Numbered from the stretch's first letter, positions 1 to 6,765 are shown. The stretch is DNA of 7,053 bases from Methanomethylovorans sp. PtaU1.Bin073 (GCA_002067265.1 MVQW01000104.1:1-7053); one strand, 5' to 3'. Notes: a model not told the origin generated them from the letters alone. A program made the numbers and translations.

Positions 1-2
1 TG

Positions 3-56
3 ACTATAAACCTTGGCATTAATCAAAAGAAGGCTTTACAAGCCTTTGCTGAGTGA
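3..56 (+). CDS. possible 3' end of a plus-strand gene entering from outside the window
   Basis: One plus-strand frame is open from the window edge to a TGA at 54-56 and would encode the tail TINLGINQKKALQAFAE. If real, it is the C-terminus of a gene convergent with the mtaA-like gene, with only 31 bases between the stops. A run of 17 open codons occurs often by chance, and I recognise no family in the tail. A competing reading is a minus-strand gene starting at the ATG at 19-17 (MPRFIV...) and running off the edge. The support is therefore weak. Confidence 0.22.
   Translation, partial: TINLGINQKKALQAFAE
24..46 (-). terminator. candidate hairpin terminator downstream of the mtaA-like gene
   Basis: A perfect 7-base inverted repeat (AAGGCTT at 30-36, AAGCCTT at 40-46) has a 3-base loop. 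Read on the minus strand, it is followed by CTTTTG. It lies about 40 bases past the mtaA stop. A separate minus-strand run of five T residues (75-79) lies just after that stop and could itself terminate transcription, because archaeal termination mostly needs oligo-T. Which of the two acts is unknown. Confidence 0.35.
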
Positions 57-87
57 GGATACTACAAGGGGGCTAAAAATAATCTGC

Positions 88-1122
88 TTATTGCATCTTT
101 CCCTGATAATATTCATCTCTTGCAGAAACAAATGCCTGTAAGTTGTCCAAGGAAGTGTGAGGCTCTATACCACACCCTGGCGCAAGTATGCCTACTCCGT
201 CTTCTATGCATTGCTTAGCTTCTTTTTTTATCTCGTTGGGTGACTGAGAAAGAAGAGTCATGGTGGGTGAAACATTGCCGATCAGGCATGCCCTGTCACC
301 TATTATGTGCTTTGCATATCTAGCATTGACCTTTTCTTCAATGCTAAGTCCATTGAAGCCCGATACAGCCATCTGATCAAGTATTTCTGTGGCGTCTCCG
401 CAGATATGCAACACTGACATTCCCTGTAATCTGGAAGTAAGCTTCCTGTACTGCGGAAGCACCATGGATTCAAACATTGGGACAGGAAATAGATCAGGGC
501 CAGCTTCAGAATCAGATACGTTTACAGCATCCACTCCATGCTCAAAGAGAGCATTTGAATACTCGATGCATACTTCTGTGCCGATTTCCATGAGTTCCTG
601 CAAAGAATCTGGATGTTGGATACACCACATGAGGTAGTTATGTGCACCCGACAGATAAAAAGCAACTGCTGCCGGCCCGATCATACCAGCAATCACAGGT
701 ACATCTTCTCCAACCTTCGTCCTTACGATCTCTGCTGCTTTTAGAACAGTGGATATTCTCTCACTTTCACAAAGGTTCTCTGGAATTTTTATGTTTTTTA
801 CATCCTTTACATCGGCGCATGGGAAACTCAGCTGATGCGGGTGAGTGTCAATGTTTCCCTCATCTATCTTACACCCCAAGGTTTGTGCAATTACAGTTGT
901 ACAGAAAGGAAACCTTACACCCTCCAGACCAGCCAGCTTATGACCGGCAATCGCCAGAGTGGCCATCTTTTCCGGATCATAGTGGGCCAGTGGCCATTTT
1001 GCTCCGGTGAGTTCCATCATTTCAATGGTTGCTGTCTGTGTAACTGAGCACACCGGTACTTTGTCTACATCCTTTCCTTTAAGGGCTCGGACAAAGCGTT
1101 CTTTAAGAGTAAGTGGTTGCAT
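88..1122 (-). CDS. mtaA: methylcobamide:coenzyme M methyltransferase, MtaA/MtbA family
   Basis: This 344-residue cytoplasmic protein belongs to the uroporphyrinogen-decarboxylase-like TIM-barrel methyltransferases. The family moves a methyl group from a methylated corrinoid protein to coenzyme M, making methyl-CoM for methanogenesis from methanol (MtaA) or methylamines (MtbA). The zinc-site residues are visible as His239-x-Cys241 in VLHICGD and Cys317 in LAPGCGIEP, at the spacing known for MtaA/MtbA. The N-terminus (LKERFVRALKGKDVDKVPVC) is the usual family start and the length is typical, so the ATG at 1122 is well supported. A weak GGGGT sits 7 bases upstream of it. The N-terminal half (VDKVPVCSVTQT, LAGLEGVRFPFC) looks to me more like MtaA than MtbA, but substrate and corrinoid partner cannot be proven here. 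MtsA or an uncharacterised paralogue remain possible. No corrinoid protein or substrate methyltransferase is adjacent, which is common for this family. It appears monocistronic and ends in TAA. Confidence 0.9.
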   Translation of the reverse strand: MQPLTLKERFVRALKGKDVDKVPVCSVTQTATIEMMELTGAKWPLAHYDPEKMATLAIAGHKLAGLEGVRFPFCTTVIAQTLGCKIDEGNIDTHPHQLSFPCADVKDVKNIKIPENLCESERISTVLKAAEIVRTKVGEDVPVIAGMIGPAAVAFYLSGAHNYLMWCIQHPDSLQELMEIGTEVCIEYSNALFEHGVDAVNVSDSEAGPDLFPVPMFESMVLPQYRKLTSRLQGMSVLHICGDATEILDQMAVSGFNGLSIEEKVNARYAKHIIGDRACLIGNVSPTMTLLSQSPNEIKKEAKQCIEDGVGILAPGCGIEPHTSLDNLQAFVSARDEYYQGKMQ

Positions 1123-1181
1123 GTTTATTACCCCAGGTTGTATAGATTATGTCATAGAGGAATAAAAACCAACCAGGTAGA

Positions 1182-1189
1182 TTAATATA
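1182..1189 (-). promoter_or_regulatory. candidate TATA box for the mtaA-like gene
   Basis: The minus strand reads TATATTAA here. A start about 25 bases downstream would fall near 1158-1160 and give a leader of about 37 bases. A second AT-rich candidate, TTTTTATTAAAA at 1208-1197 preceded by a TTTCAAA stretch, lies just upstream and could be used instead. The rest of the 193-base divergent region (1123-1315) shows no recognisable riboswitch or RNA gene. Confidence 0.35.
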
Positions 1190-1269
1190 CACCAGCTTTT
1201 AATAAAAATTTGAAAAATGTGAAAACTCGTACTTACACATATTGTCACACCACAGCCCTAAAATAATAG

Positions 1270-1276
1270 TATATAA
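1270..1276 (+). promoter_or_regulatory. TATA box of the lysS operon
   Basis: TATATAA sits 40 bases upstream of the lysS ATG, inside an A-rich stretch (AAAATAATAG) compatible with a BRE element. A transcription start about 25 bases downstream would fall near 1298, leaving a short leader of about 18 bases that still contains the GGTGA ribosome binding site. The spacing is as expected for an archaeal promoter. Confidence 0.55.
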
Positions 1277-1277
1277 T

Positions 1278-1301
1278 TTCATAAAGCATCATTATTATGA
1301 A
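1278..1301. repeat. inverted repeat between the TATA box and ribosome binding site of lysS
   Basis: TTCATAA (1278-1284) and TTATGAA (1295-1301) are perfect inverted copies separated by 10 bases. They start two bases after the TATA element and cover the predicted transcription start, where archaeal repressors often bind. The arms are AT-rich, so chance is a real possibility. Confidence 0.3.
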
Positions 1302-1304
1302 TTT

Positions 1305-1309
1305 GGTGA
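1305..1309 (+). promoter_or_regulatory. ribosome binding site of lysS
   Basis: GGTGA lies 6 bases before the ATG at 1316. It matches the archaeal Shine-Dalgarno core (complement of the CACCUCC end of 16S rRNA) and fixes that ATG as the start. Confidence 0.75.
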
Positions 1310-1315
1310 ATTAAT

Positions 1316-2908
1316 ATGGCAGATATTACGCATTGGGCAGATGTCATGGCAGAGGAAATAATCGGGAGCGGAAAAAAGCACCTGGTTGCAACTGGCATCA
1401 CTCCCTCAGGACACATACACATCGGGAACATGAGAGAAGTAGTTACAGCAGATGCAACATACCGCGCTCTGCTGGACCAGGGAGCAAATGCAGAGATAAT
1501 ATATGTTGCTGACACATACGACCCTCTGAGGAAAGTATATCCTTTCCTGGATGAAAGTTTTGCACCACATGTGGGAAAACCCATTTCAGAAATACCATGC
1601 CCATGCGGTGAATGTGCCAGTTATGCAGAGCATTTTCTCAAGCCTTTCTACACAGCTCTGGACCGCTTAGGCATCCATCCAAAAATATACCGTGCTGATG
1701 AGATGTACAAACAAGGAATGTATGTAGAGAGCATTAAGAAAGCACTTATTAATAGAGATCAGATAGCACATATTCTCCAGAAACATTCCGGAAAGGAGGT
1801 CACAGCAGACTGGAGTCCCTTTAATCCGATCTGTAAGAAATGTGCCCGGCTTACCACCACAAAAGTAACTGGCTTTGATATCAATGCAGAGACTGTGGAT
1901 TACGTCTGCTCTTGTGGAGACTCCGGAACAGTGTCAATGCGAGGAGGAGGAAAACTTACCTGGCGTGTGGACTGGCCCGCCCGCTGGGGCGTGTTGGGTG
2001 TAACTGTTGAGCCTTTTGGAAAAGACCATGCTTCCAAGGGTGGATCCTACGATACAGGTAAAGCCATAAGTGAAGAGATATACGGATATAAGGCACCATA
2101 TCCGGTAGTATATGAATGGATCATGCTGGGTACAAAAGGGGCAATGTCCTCCTCAAGCGGTGTAGTGGTATCAATATCAGAGATGCTGGAAGTGCTCCCA
2201 CCAGAGATCCTTAGGTATCTCATAATAAGAACAAAACCAGAGAAACATATTCGCTTCGACCCATCCCTGCCTCTGCTGAATCTGGTAGATGAATTTGAAA
2301 AACTAAGCGCTGACACCGAAGAATCCAGCTATAACAGGAGACTTAAAGAACTATCACATGCCGCTGGCATCTGTCATACAGACATTCCATTCAGACACAT
2401 GATCACTATTTATCAGGTGGCTCATGGGGATCTTGATAGAGTGATGAAGATAGTGGAAAGATCCGGGTACAGCACAAAGAATGAGAAATGTATCTTGGAG
2501 CTTGCAGAAAACGTTGGTAAATGGCTTGAGATGTATGCCCCCGACATGGTAAAGTTCAGCGTAAAAGAAGAGATTCCTGTACAGGCTGCAACACTGAACG
2601 ATTTGCAGAGAGCTTTCCTTAAAGCATTGTCCGAGGAGATTGATGCTGCAAAGGAGCTAAGCGGGGAAGAATATCATAATTTGGTCTATTCTTCGAAAGA
2701 AAAAGGGTCCTCACTTAACACTAGGATGACAAAATTAATGGGAGTTTCTCCTGATGAAATGGAAGTGAAGCCTACTGAAATGTTCAAGGCCATTTATCTG
2801 GCAGTTTTGGGACAACAATCCGGCCCCAAAGCCGGATGGTTCCTTTCATCAATGGAAAAGGACTTCCTTGCAAAGAGATTCAGTGAAGCTGCAAGCTACA
2901 GACCATAG
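1316..2908 (+). CDS. lysS: class I lysyl-tRNA synthetase
   Basis: This 530-residue enzyme charges tRNA-Lys with lysine using ATP, in the cytoplasm. It is the class I form (sometimes called lysK) found in most archaea and some bacteria, unrelated to the class II enzyme. The Rossmann-fold HIGH motif is His35-Ile-Gly-Asn38 in [14 protein letters not shown]. The KMSKS-loop equivalent is AMSSSSG (276-282), where both canonical lysines are replaced. Cysteine pairs at 95/97/100 (CPCGEC), 173/176 (CKKC) and 198/200 (CSCG) look like the metal-binding insertions of the family. The region after about residue 320 is the helical anticodon-binding part, and the full length is normal. The start is supported by GGTGA 6 bases upstream. 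The gene ends in TAG, with an in-frame TGA two codons later. It is divergent from the mtaA-like gene and leads a two-gene unit with the downstream methyltransferase. Confidence 0.97.
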   Translation: MADITHWADVMAEEIIGSGKKHLVATGITPSGHIHIGNMREVVTADATYRALLDQGANAEIIYVADTYDPLRKVYPFLDESFAPHVGKPISEIPCPCGECASYAEHFLKPFYTALDRLGIHPKIYRADEMYKQGMYVESIKKALINRDQIAHILQKHSGKEVTADWSPFNPICKKCARLTTTKVTGFDINAETVDYVCSCGDSGTVSMRGGGKLTWRVDWPARWGVLGVTVEPFGKDHASKGGSYDTGKAISEEIYGYKAPYPVVYEWIMLGTKGAMSSSSGVVVSISEMLEVLPPEILRYLIIRTKPEKHIRFDPSLPLLNLVDEFEKLSADTEESSYNRRLKELSHAAGICHTDIPFRHMITIYQVAHGDLDRVMKIVERSGYSTKNEKCILELAENVGKWLEMYAPDMVKFSVKEEIPVQAATLNDLQRAFLKALSEEIDAAKELSGEEYHNLVYSSKEKGSSLNTRMTKLMGVSPDEMEVKPTEMFKAIYLAVLGQQSGPKAGWFLSSMEKDFLAKRFSEAASYRP

Positions 2909-2910
2909 AA

Positions 2911-3564
2911 TTGATCGAAAAAGAACATATTTTTGCATGGGAAAAGGAGTACAGACATCTGCAATGGGGATGTGCTGGCTCTATATCCCACATAACAGAA
3001 AGACTTCCTAAAAGAAGCAGAATACTTGATGCTGGATGCGGATGTGGGAGACACCTCTTTCCACTTTCTTCCAACTATAACATAACAGGGATAGATATTT
3101 CATTTGCAGCTTTAAATAAAGCAAGGGGCTACCTGAAAAAACAGGGTCGAGAAGCCGATTATGCTACTGCAAGTCTTACTCATTTGCCTTTTAAGGAGGG
3201 AAATTTTGATGCTGTAATCTGCTTGGGAGTATTACAGCACCTGACCGAGCCGGGAAGAAAAGCTGCAGTCTCAGAAATAAGAAGAGTCTTGAAACATAAG
3301 GGACTGGTATTTTTTGAGGTCTTTGGTTTTCAGGACATGAGGTTTGGAGGAGAAGAGATAGAAGAACGCACTTTTGTGCGCCAGCATGGGATACTCTACC
3401 ATTATTTTACTTCTGAGGAAATAAGAGCACTTTTTAATGGGTTTGAATTCCTTGAACTTAAGGACAACATAATAGAAAAGAACTACAAGGGAAAGAAGCA
3501 AATACGGCACATGATAAGTGCCGTGATGCGTGTATCATCAGAAGAAGATACCCACATAGTGTAA
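2911..3564 (+). CDS. SAM-dependent class I methyltransferase, substrate unknown
   Basis: This 217-residue soluble protein has a methyltransferase Rossmann fold. Motif I is ILDAGCGCGRHLF (38-50). The acidic end of beta-2 is ITGIDIS (58-64). The 'LPF..GNFDAVICLGVLQHL' region (92-111) and EIRRVLKHKGLVFFEVF (122-138) follow the UbiE/methyltransferase-11 pattern. The C-terminal stretch YHYFTSEEIRALF (163-175) is common in small-molecule methyltransferases of this type, but the acceptor cannot be inferred. The reading frame is open upstream only to 2887 and has no ATG or GTG near the N-terminus. TTG at 2911, two bases after the lysS stop, is therefore the only ordinary start. No ribosome binding site is visible, so translation probably depends on termination and reinitiation from lysS. 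Its last 27 bases overlap the end of the convergent BofA-like gene. The fold is clear; the start and role are less so. Confidence 0.85.
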   Translation: MIEKEHIFAWEKEYRHLQWGCAGSISHITERLPKRSRILDAGCGCGRHLFPLSSNYNITGIDISFAALNKARGYLKKQGREADYATASLTHLPFKEGNFDAVICLGVLQHLTEPGRKAAVSEIRRVLKHKGLVFFEVFGFQDMRFGGEEIEERTFVRQHGILYHYFTSEEIRALFNGFEFLELKDNIIEKNYKGKKQIRHMISAVMRVSSEEDTHIV

Positions 3565-3783
3565 CAAGATCACAAGAATTGCCCCCACAACACCTGCAAT
3601 CGCACACGTGAGAATTACGACCCATGAATATGCAATATTCAGTCCTAGCACTGTATTAGCAACTACAAGCACCAATAAACCCATTATAGTATTGACAGCC
3701 ATGTTTTTTACAGTTTTTAGGACTTGATAAAGCAGATACGCAATTACTATTGCTGCCAGAACAATTATTATTTCTGTTTCCAT
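3538..3783 (-). CDS. BofA-like small integral membrane protein
   Basis: This 81-residue, very hydrophobic protein has about three membrane segments (roughly residues 4-22, 33-52 and 55-78). The core (KNMAVNTIMGLLVLVVANTV, then a Gly/Ala-rich CAIAGVVGAILVILLHYVGI end) resembles the archaeal members of the family named after Bacillus BofA, the pro-sigma-K processing inhibitor. Archaea have no sigma-K pathway, so only membrane location is supported and the function is unknown. I start it at the ATG at 3783. An in-frame TTG at 3792 would add three residues but has no better signal, and neither has a strong ribosome binding site. It follows the DNPH1-like gene by 32 bases on the same strand and is probably the last gene of that cluster. 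A TTAAATA element (3819-3813) could give it a promoter of its own. Its end overlaps the convergent methyltransferase by 27 bases. Confidence 0.82.
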   Translation of the reverse strand: METEIIIVLAAIVIAYLLYQVLKTVKNMAVNTIMGLLVLVVANTVLGLNIAYSWVVILTCAIAGVVGAILVILLHYVGIFF

Positions 3784-3815
3784 ATTTATCAAGTGAATAT
3801 TAATCTGACAAGTAT

Positions 3816-4250
3816 TTAACCATTATCCACATATTTCTGACCCACATGCTGAAAAAAGCTTGCTAATATAATTTTAAGGTCTTCCATAGCAGAATACTGT
3901 TGTACAATTACTCCTGGATTTCCTTGAATCATAGCTGACACATTTGATCCTGCCTTGTATAGGCATAACACTGGCATATTCCTTTGAACAGCACTGCAGA
4001 TCTCATAGCCAACACCTATGGAAGGAATAGTAACCTCTGCAATAAGGCATTCACTGTGTTCTAATAAGCTCATATCCCTTGCAAATATCTCCTGCTCTGT
4101 CATCAACGATTCTATATTTTCAAGTTCTGAATCAGCTACGTGCTCGCTAAGGACTTTATGACCCAGTGAAGCAATGAGTGTGCAAAGATATTGGTAAACG
4201 GATAACAATTCCCTCCCACCCCGGATAGAACCTGAAAAGAACACCTTCAT
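3816..4250 (-). CDS. DNPH1/Rcl-type 2'-deoxynucleoside 5'-monophosphate N-glycosidase
   Basis: This 144-residue cytoplasmic protein belongs to the nucleoside 2-deoxyribosyltransferase superfamily. Mammalian DNPH1 (Rcl) hydrolyses the N-glycosidic bond of deoxynucleoside monophosphates, notably 5-hydroxymethyl-dUMP, giving a free base and deoxyribose 5-phosphate. The match is strong along the whole length: FFSGSIRGGRE (4-14), LSEHVADSEL (34-43), RDMSLLEHSECLIAEVT (58-74), PSIGVGYEICSAV (76-88), VLCLYK (94-99) and SAMI (105-108). Glu83 fits the catalytic nucleophile, and Asp59 and Ser105 fit the other active-site residues of the Rcl group. The family Tyr near the N-terminus appears as Phe4. The ATG overlaps the stop of the U32 gene by four bases (ATGA) and has GAGGTG 4 bases upstream, so the two are translationally coupled. 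The substrate (plain or modified nucleotide) is inferred from the family. A transferase activity is less likely but not excluded. Confidence 0.88.
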   Translation of the reverse strand: MKVFFSGSIRGGRELLSVYQYLCTLIASLGHKVLSEHVADSELENIESLMTEQEIFARDMSLLEHSECLIAEVTIPSIGVGYEICSAVQRNMPVLCLYKAGSNVSAMIQGNPGVIVQQYSAMEDLKIILASFFQHVGQKYVDNG

Positions 4251-6694
4251 AGCACACCTCTGAAATAATGGCCTTTAGTATATTTCTCTGATATATCCTT
4301 GCAAGTAAGGCCAGAAACCGATTCCTGAGAAATACATTCCCCAATTCTTTGTTTATATGCGGCCACAACTACTCTCACTTTCTGTGCATCCATATGCCTT
4401 GCATCTATTCTCAATCTACGGACACCTGCATTTAAAAAGCTGGGAATTTCATCCAGCAGACATAATTCTCTGGAATTAAAAATGTGGGTTCTGCAATGTT
4501 CATCCATCAATAATGGAAATTCAAAGCCTTTTTCATCAACTATTGAAAAATCATTTGCTTTGCAAGGCATAGAACAAGCTTCACCTTTACCTCCAAGCAA
4601 ACTTCCCACAATGCAATTTTCCATAACCATAAGTTGCGGGTTTCCATGAATTACACATTCAACATTCCCATAACTGCTCAAAAATGAAACCTGTTCCAAG
4701 GTAAGCTCCGCAGATAAGGTAACCGCTTCAGAACCTGAATTCTGGAAAAATGAGACTGATCTATGATTGAAAATGTTGAGATGATGATCAACAATAAAAT
4801 TGCAACCCATCTGTTGTACTAACCTGAGAACACCAAGGTTGGAAACAAGCAATCCATGAAAACCTACTTCCAATGCTTCCCGGATAAGCAATTGCAGTTC
4901 ATTGACATCATTATCCCACACAATAGATGGTGTTGAGAGATAGATAATGCAGCCTTTTCCAAATGCAATGTCTCTTGCTTTCCCCAATTCAGTTTTGGTA
5001 TAGACACGATAATTTTCATCCCCATAATAAATAACATCTGCACCCTCGCTAGCTGCAGATATCAAGCTATCCAGATTACTCACACTGACAGTCAGCATAG
5101 GTTTCCCTGTTTTTTTATTGTGTTGGAGAGGAAGTGAAAAAATAAAATGGTCGAGTTTGCGTTTCCATTTGCTGGTTCTGATCTTTTCCATTTCCTGAAC
5201 AGCAATATTGCGTATATTATTCAATTCCTTGATAGGAATGAAAATATCCTGACTCGAAGTAATCTCTACTAAAACAGGATGGAAAACAGTATTTCCAAGC
5301 TTTGTTAGCTGCTTTTCCATATCATCTCTGGTTGTAGGATTTTTGAGGGATGGCTGCACAACGTATTCAGAAACTATACTTGTTATGTTGCCATCGCTAT
5401 CCTGTATTTCCAGTTCCAGCTGTTTACCTGTTATAGCCGTAAGATTAAGCCGCAATGGCACTTTGCGCACAGGTGTTTGAGAGGTGAAAGATCGTTCCAT
5501 AGACTTTAGAAGTGAGACATCAGAAGTCCTGTATACTTGCATTCCTGCAGATACAGGATTGGAAAGAGGGATGTCGACGATCATATCTTTATCAGCAGAA
5601 GTGATTGGTCTGCCTTTGTAGAGTATTTTGGTCACGCTCTCGCCTGTATCCTCACCTGAAAAACCTATTCCATCACCAACATTAAGAGGACCTGACAATT
5701 TAAGGCTTACATACCCACCTCTCGATTGCCCCTTCGCAGTGCCTACCAGAACACCCCGATTATATGGTACACCGTGATCCATCAACTTGATGCGTGGTTT
5801 TCCTGAGAGATACGCATGCGTAAAACCTCTGTTAAAAAGCTGTTCAAGCGTCCTTAACTCTTCCTCAGACACAAAATAAGCTGTTGGGTCTGCAGCATAA
5901 CGGTCAAGAAGCCGCCTATAAATACCCACTACACCTGCCACATATTCCGGGCGTTTCATCCGTCCTTCAATCTTAAGGGAAGAAACGCCAGCTTCAATAA
6001 GAAGAGGAAGAATTTGAGAAGTGTTCAAGTCCTTTGGACTTAGCAGAAAATTATCTTGAAATTTTACTTCTTTTCCATTCTTCTTGAGAGTATATTGTTT
6101 ACGGCAAGGCTGAGCACAGTAGCCCCTATTGCCGCTTCTGCCCCCGATCAGGCTGCTAAAGAGACATTGTCCGGAGTAACAGATACATAAGGCACCATGA
6201 ATAAACACCTCAAGATCTGCTTGTGTGTTATTGTGGATAGAACGAATAGCTTCAAGTGATAGTTCTCTTGCAAGGACGATCCTTTTTACACCCAGATCTT
6301 CAAGTAAACGTACACTATCACTATTATGGACTGTCATCTGTGTGCTTGCATGTACCGGAAGTTCGGGCAGGTATTCACGTAAAAAAGAAATTAATCCTAC
6401 ATCCTGCACTATTACAGCATCTGCCCCGTATGCTGCAATATTCTTCAAAGTTTCGGCTGCCTCAGCAAATTCAGCATCTTTTATCAGAGTGTTCACTGTA
6501 ACGTATACCTTTACTCCTCTGAGATGAGCATAGTCGATTGCTTGTTCAAGTTCATCTAGAGAAAAATTAGAAGCGTATGCTCTGGCACTGAGCTTCTTAA
6601 CTCCTAGGTATACTGCATCTGCACCATTTTCCACAGCAGCCTTAAGAGATAGCATATCACCGGCAGGGGCCAGAAGTTCAGGAATATGGGACAT
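4247..6694 (-). CDS. tandem U32-family protein (RlhA/TrhP/UbiU-UbiV superfamily)
   Basis: This 815-residue cytoplasmic protein is often annotated as peptidase U32 or collagenase-like. Characterised relatives are instead iron-sulfur proteins acting in RNA pyrimidine hydroxylation (RlhA, TrhP) or quinone hydroxylation (UbiU/UbiV). Numbering from the ATG at 6694, residues about 5-265 are a U32 barrel (PELLAPAGD 5-13; HGALCICYSGQC 166-177; GYCAQPCR 191-198; SLKIEGRMKRPEYV 239-252). Residues about 300-510 are the linker domain seen in the RlhA/YdcP-like group (DUF3656-like). Residues about 530-785 are a second U32-like unit with HGNPQLMVMENC (683-694), CSMPC (707-711), CRTHIFNS (734-741) and GVRRLRIDARH (757-767). 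Each half has four cysteines suited to an Fe-S cluster: 170/177/193/197 and 694/707/711/734. A GTG at 6715 would add seven residues, but it abuts the TATA box, so the ATG is preferred. The stop overlaps the DNPH1-like start. Hydroxylation of rRNA or tRNA is the best guess; protease activity is doubtful. Confidence 0.92.
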   Translation of the reverse strand: MSHIPELLAPAGDMLSLKAAVENGADAVYLGVKKLSARAYASNFSLDELEQAIDYAHLRGVKVYVTVNTLIKDAEFAEAAETLKNIAAYGADAVIVQDVGLISFLREYLPELPVHASTQMTVHNSDSVRLLEDLGVKRIVLARELSLEAIRSIHNNTQADLEVFIHGALCICYSGQCLFSSLIGGRSGNRGYCAQPCRKQYTLKKNGKEVKFQDNFLLSPKDLNTSQILPLLIEAGVSSLKIEGRMKRPEYVAGVVGIYRRLLDRYAADPTAYFVSEEELRTLEQLFNRGFTHAYLSGKPRIKLMDHGVPYNRGVLVGTAKGQSRGGYVSLKLSGPLNVGDGIGFSGEDTGESVTKILYKGRPITSADKDMIVDIPLSNPVSAGMQVYRTSDVSLLKSMERSFTSQTPVRKVPLRLNLTAITGKQLELEIQDSDGNITSIVSEYVVQPSLKNPTTRDDMEKQLTKLGNTVFHPVLVEITSSQDIFIPIKELNNIRNIAVQEMEKIRTSKWKRKLDHFIFSLPLQHNKKTGKPMLTVSVSNLDSLISAASEGADVIYYGDENYRVYTKTELGKARDIAFGKGCIIYLSTPSIVWDNDVNELQLLIREALEVGFHGLLVSNLGVLRLVQQMGCNFIVDHHLNIFNHRSVSFFQNSGSEAVTLSAELTLEQVSFLSSYGNVECVIHGNPQLMVMENCIVGSLLGGKGEACSMPCKANDFSIVDEKGFEFPLLMDEHCRTHIFNSRELCLLDEIPSFLNAGVRRLRIDARHMDAQKVRVVVAAYKQRIGECISQESVSGLTCKDISEKYTKGHYFRGVL
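4255..4260 (-). promoter_or_regulatory. ribosome binding site of the DNPH1-like gene
   Basis: GAGGTG on the minus strand ends 4 bases before the ATG at 4250 and lies within the last codons of the U32 gene. It is the strongest Shine-Dalgarno match in the window, so the downstream protein can be initiated efficiently rather than only by coupling. Confidence 0.8.
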
Positions 6695-6715
6695 GAAGGT
6701 TTGTGATGATGTCAC

Positions 6716-6725
6716 AATATATAAA
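6716..6725 (-). promoter_or_regulatory. TATA box of the U32 cluster
   Basis: The minus strand reads TTTATATATT, a near-ideal archaeal TATA element. A start 22-27 bases downstream falls at about 6694-6698, on or next to the ATG at 6694. This predicts a leaderless or nearly leaderless mRNA, consistent with the absence of any Shine-Dalgarno sequence there. It also argues against the upstream GTG at 6715. Confidence 0.6.
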
Positions 6726-6765
6726 TGATGGCCAGAAGGCTTTGAAGTTTCCGGCCAATGTTCGG

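Noticed and set aside
389..1047. Three plus-strand open frames inside the mtaA-like gene
   Set aside because: They are antisense to a gene with intact zinc ligands and family-wide similarity. Their translations are low-complexity and show no recognisable domain or ribosome binding site.
1279..1584. Minus-strand open frame over the start of lysS, and a similar one at 2047-2316
   Set aside because: They lie opposite well-conserved LysRS motifs (HIGN, AMSSSSG) and their translations resemble no family.
2880..3510. Minus-strand open frames opposite the methyltransferase
   Set aside because: The plus strand encodes a clear SAM-binding fold, and the antisense products have no domain signal.
4156..4368. 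Minus-strand frame across the U32/DNPH1 junction
   Set aside because: It is out of frame with two strongly supported overlapping genes.
4247..6694. Calling the U32 protein a secreted collagenase or peptidase
   Set aside because: There is no signal peptide, and the cysteine pattern matches the iron-sulfur RNA/quinone hydroxylation branch better than a protease.
6729..6757. Weak hairpin TGGCC...GGCCA as a terminator for the edge membrane gene
   Set aside because: The stem is only 5 bases with a 19-base loop and no T-run follows on the minus strand.
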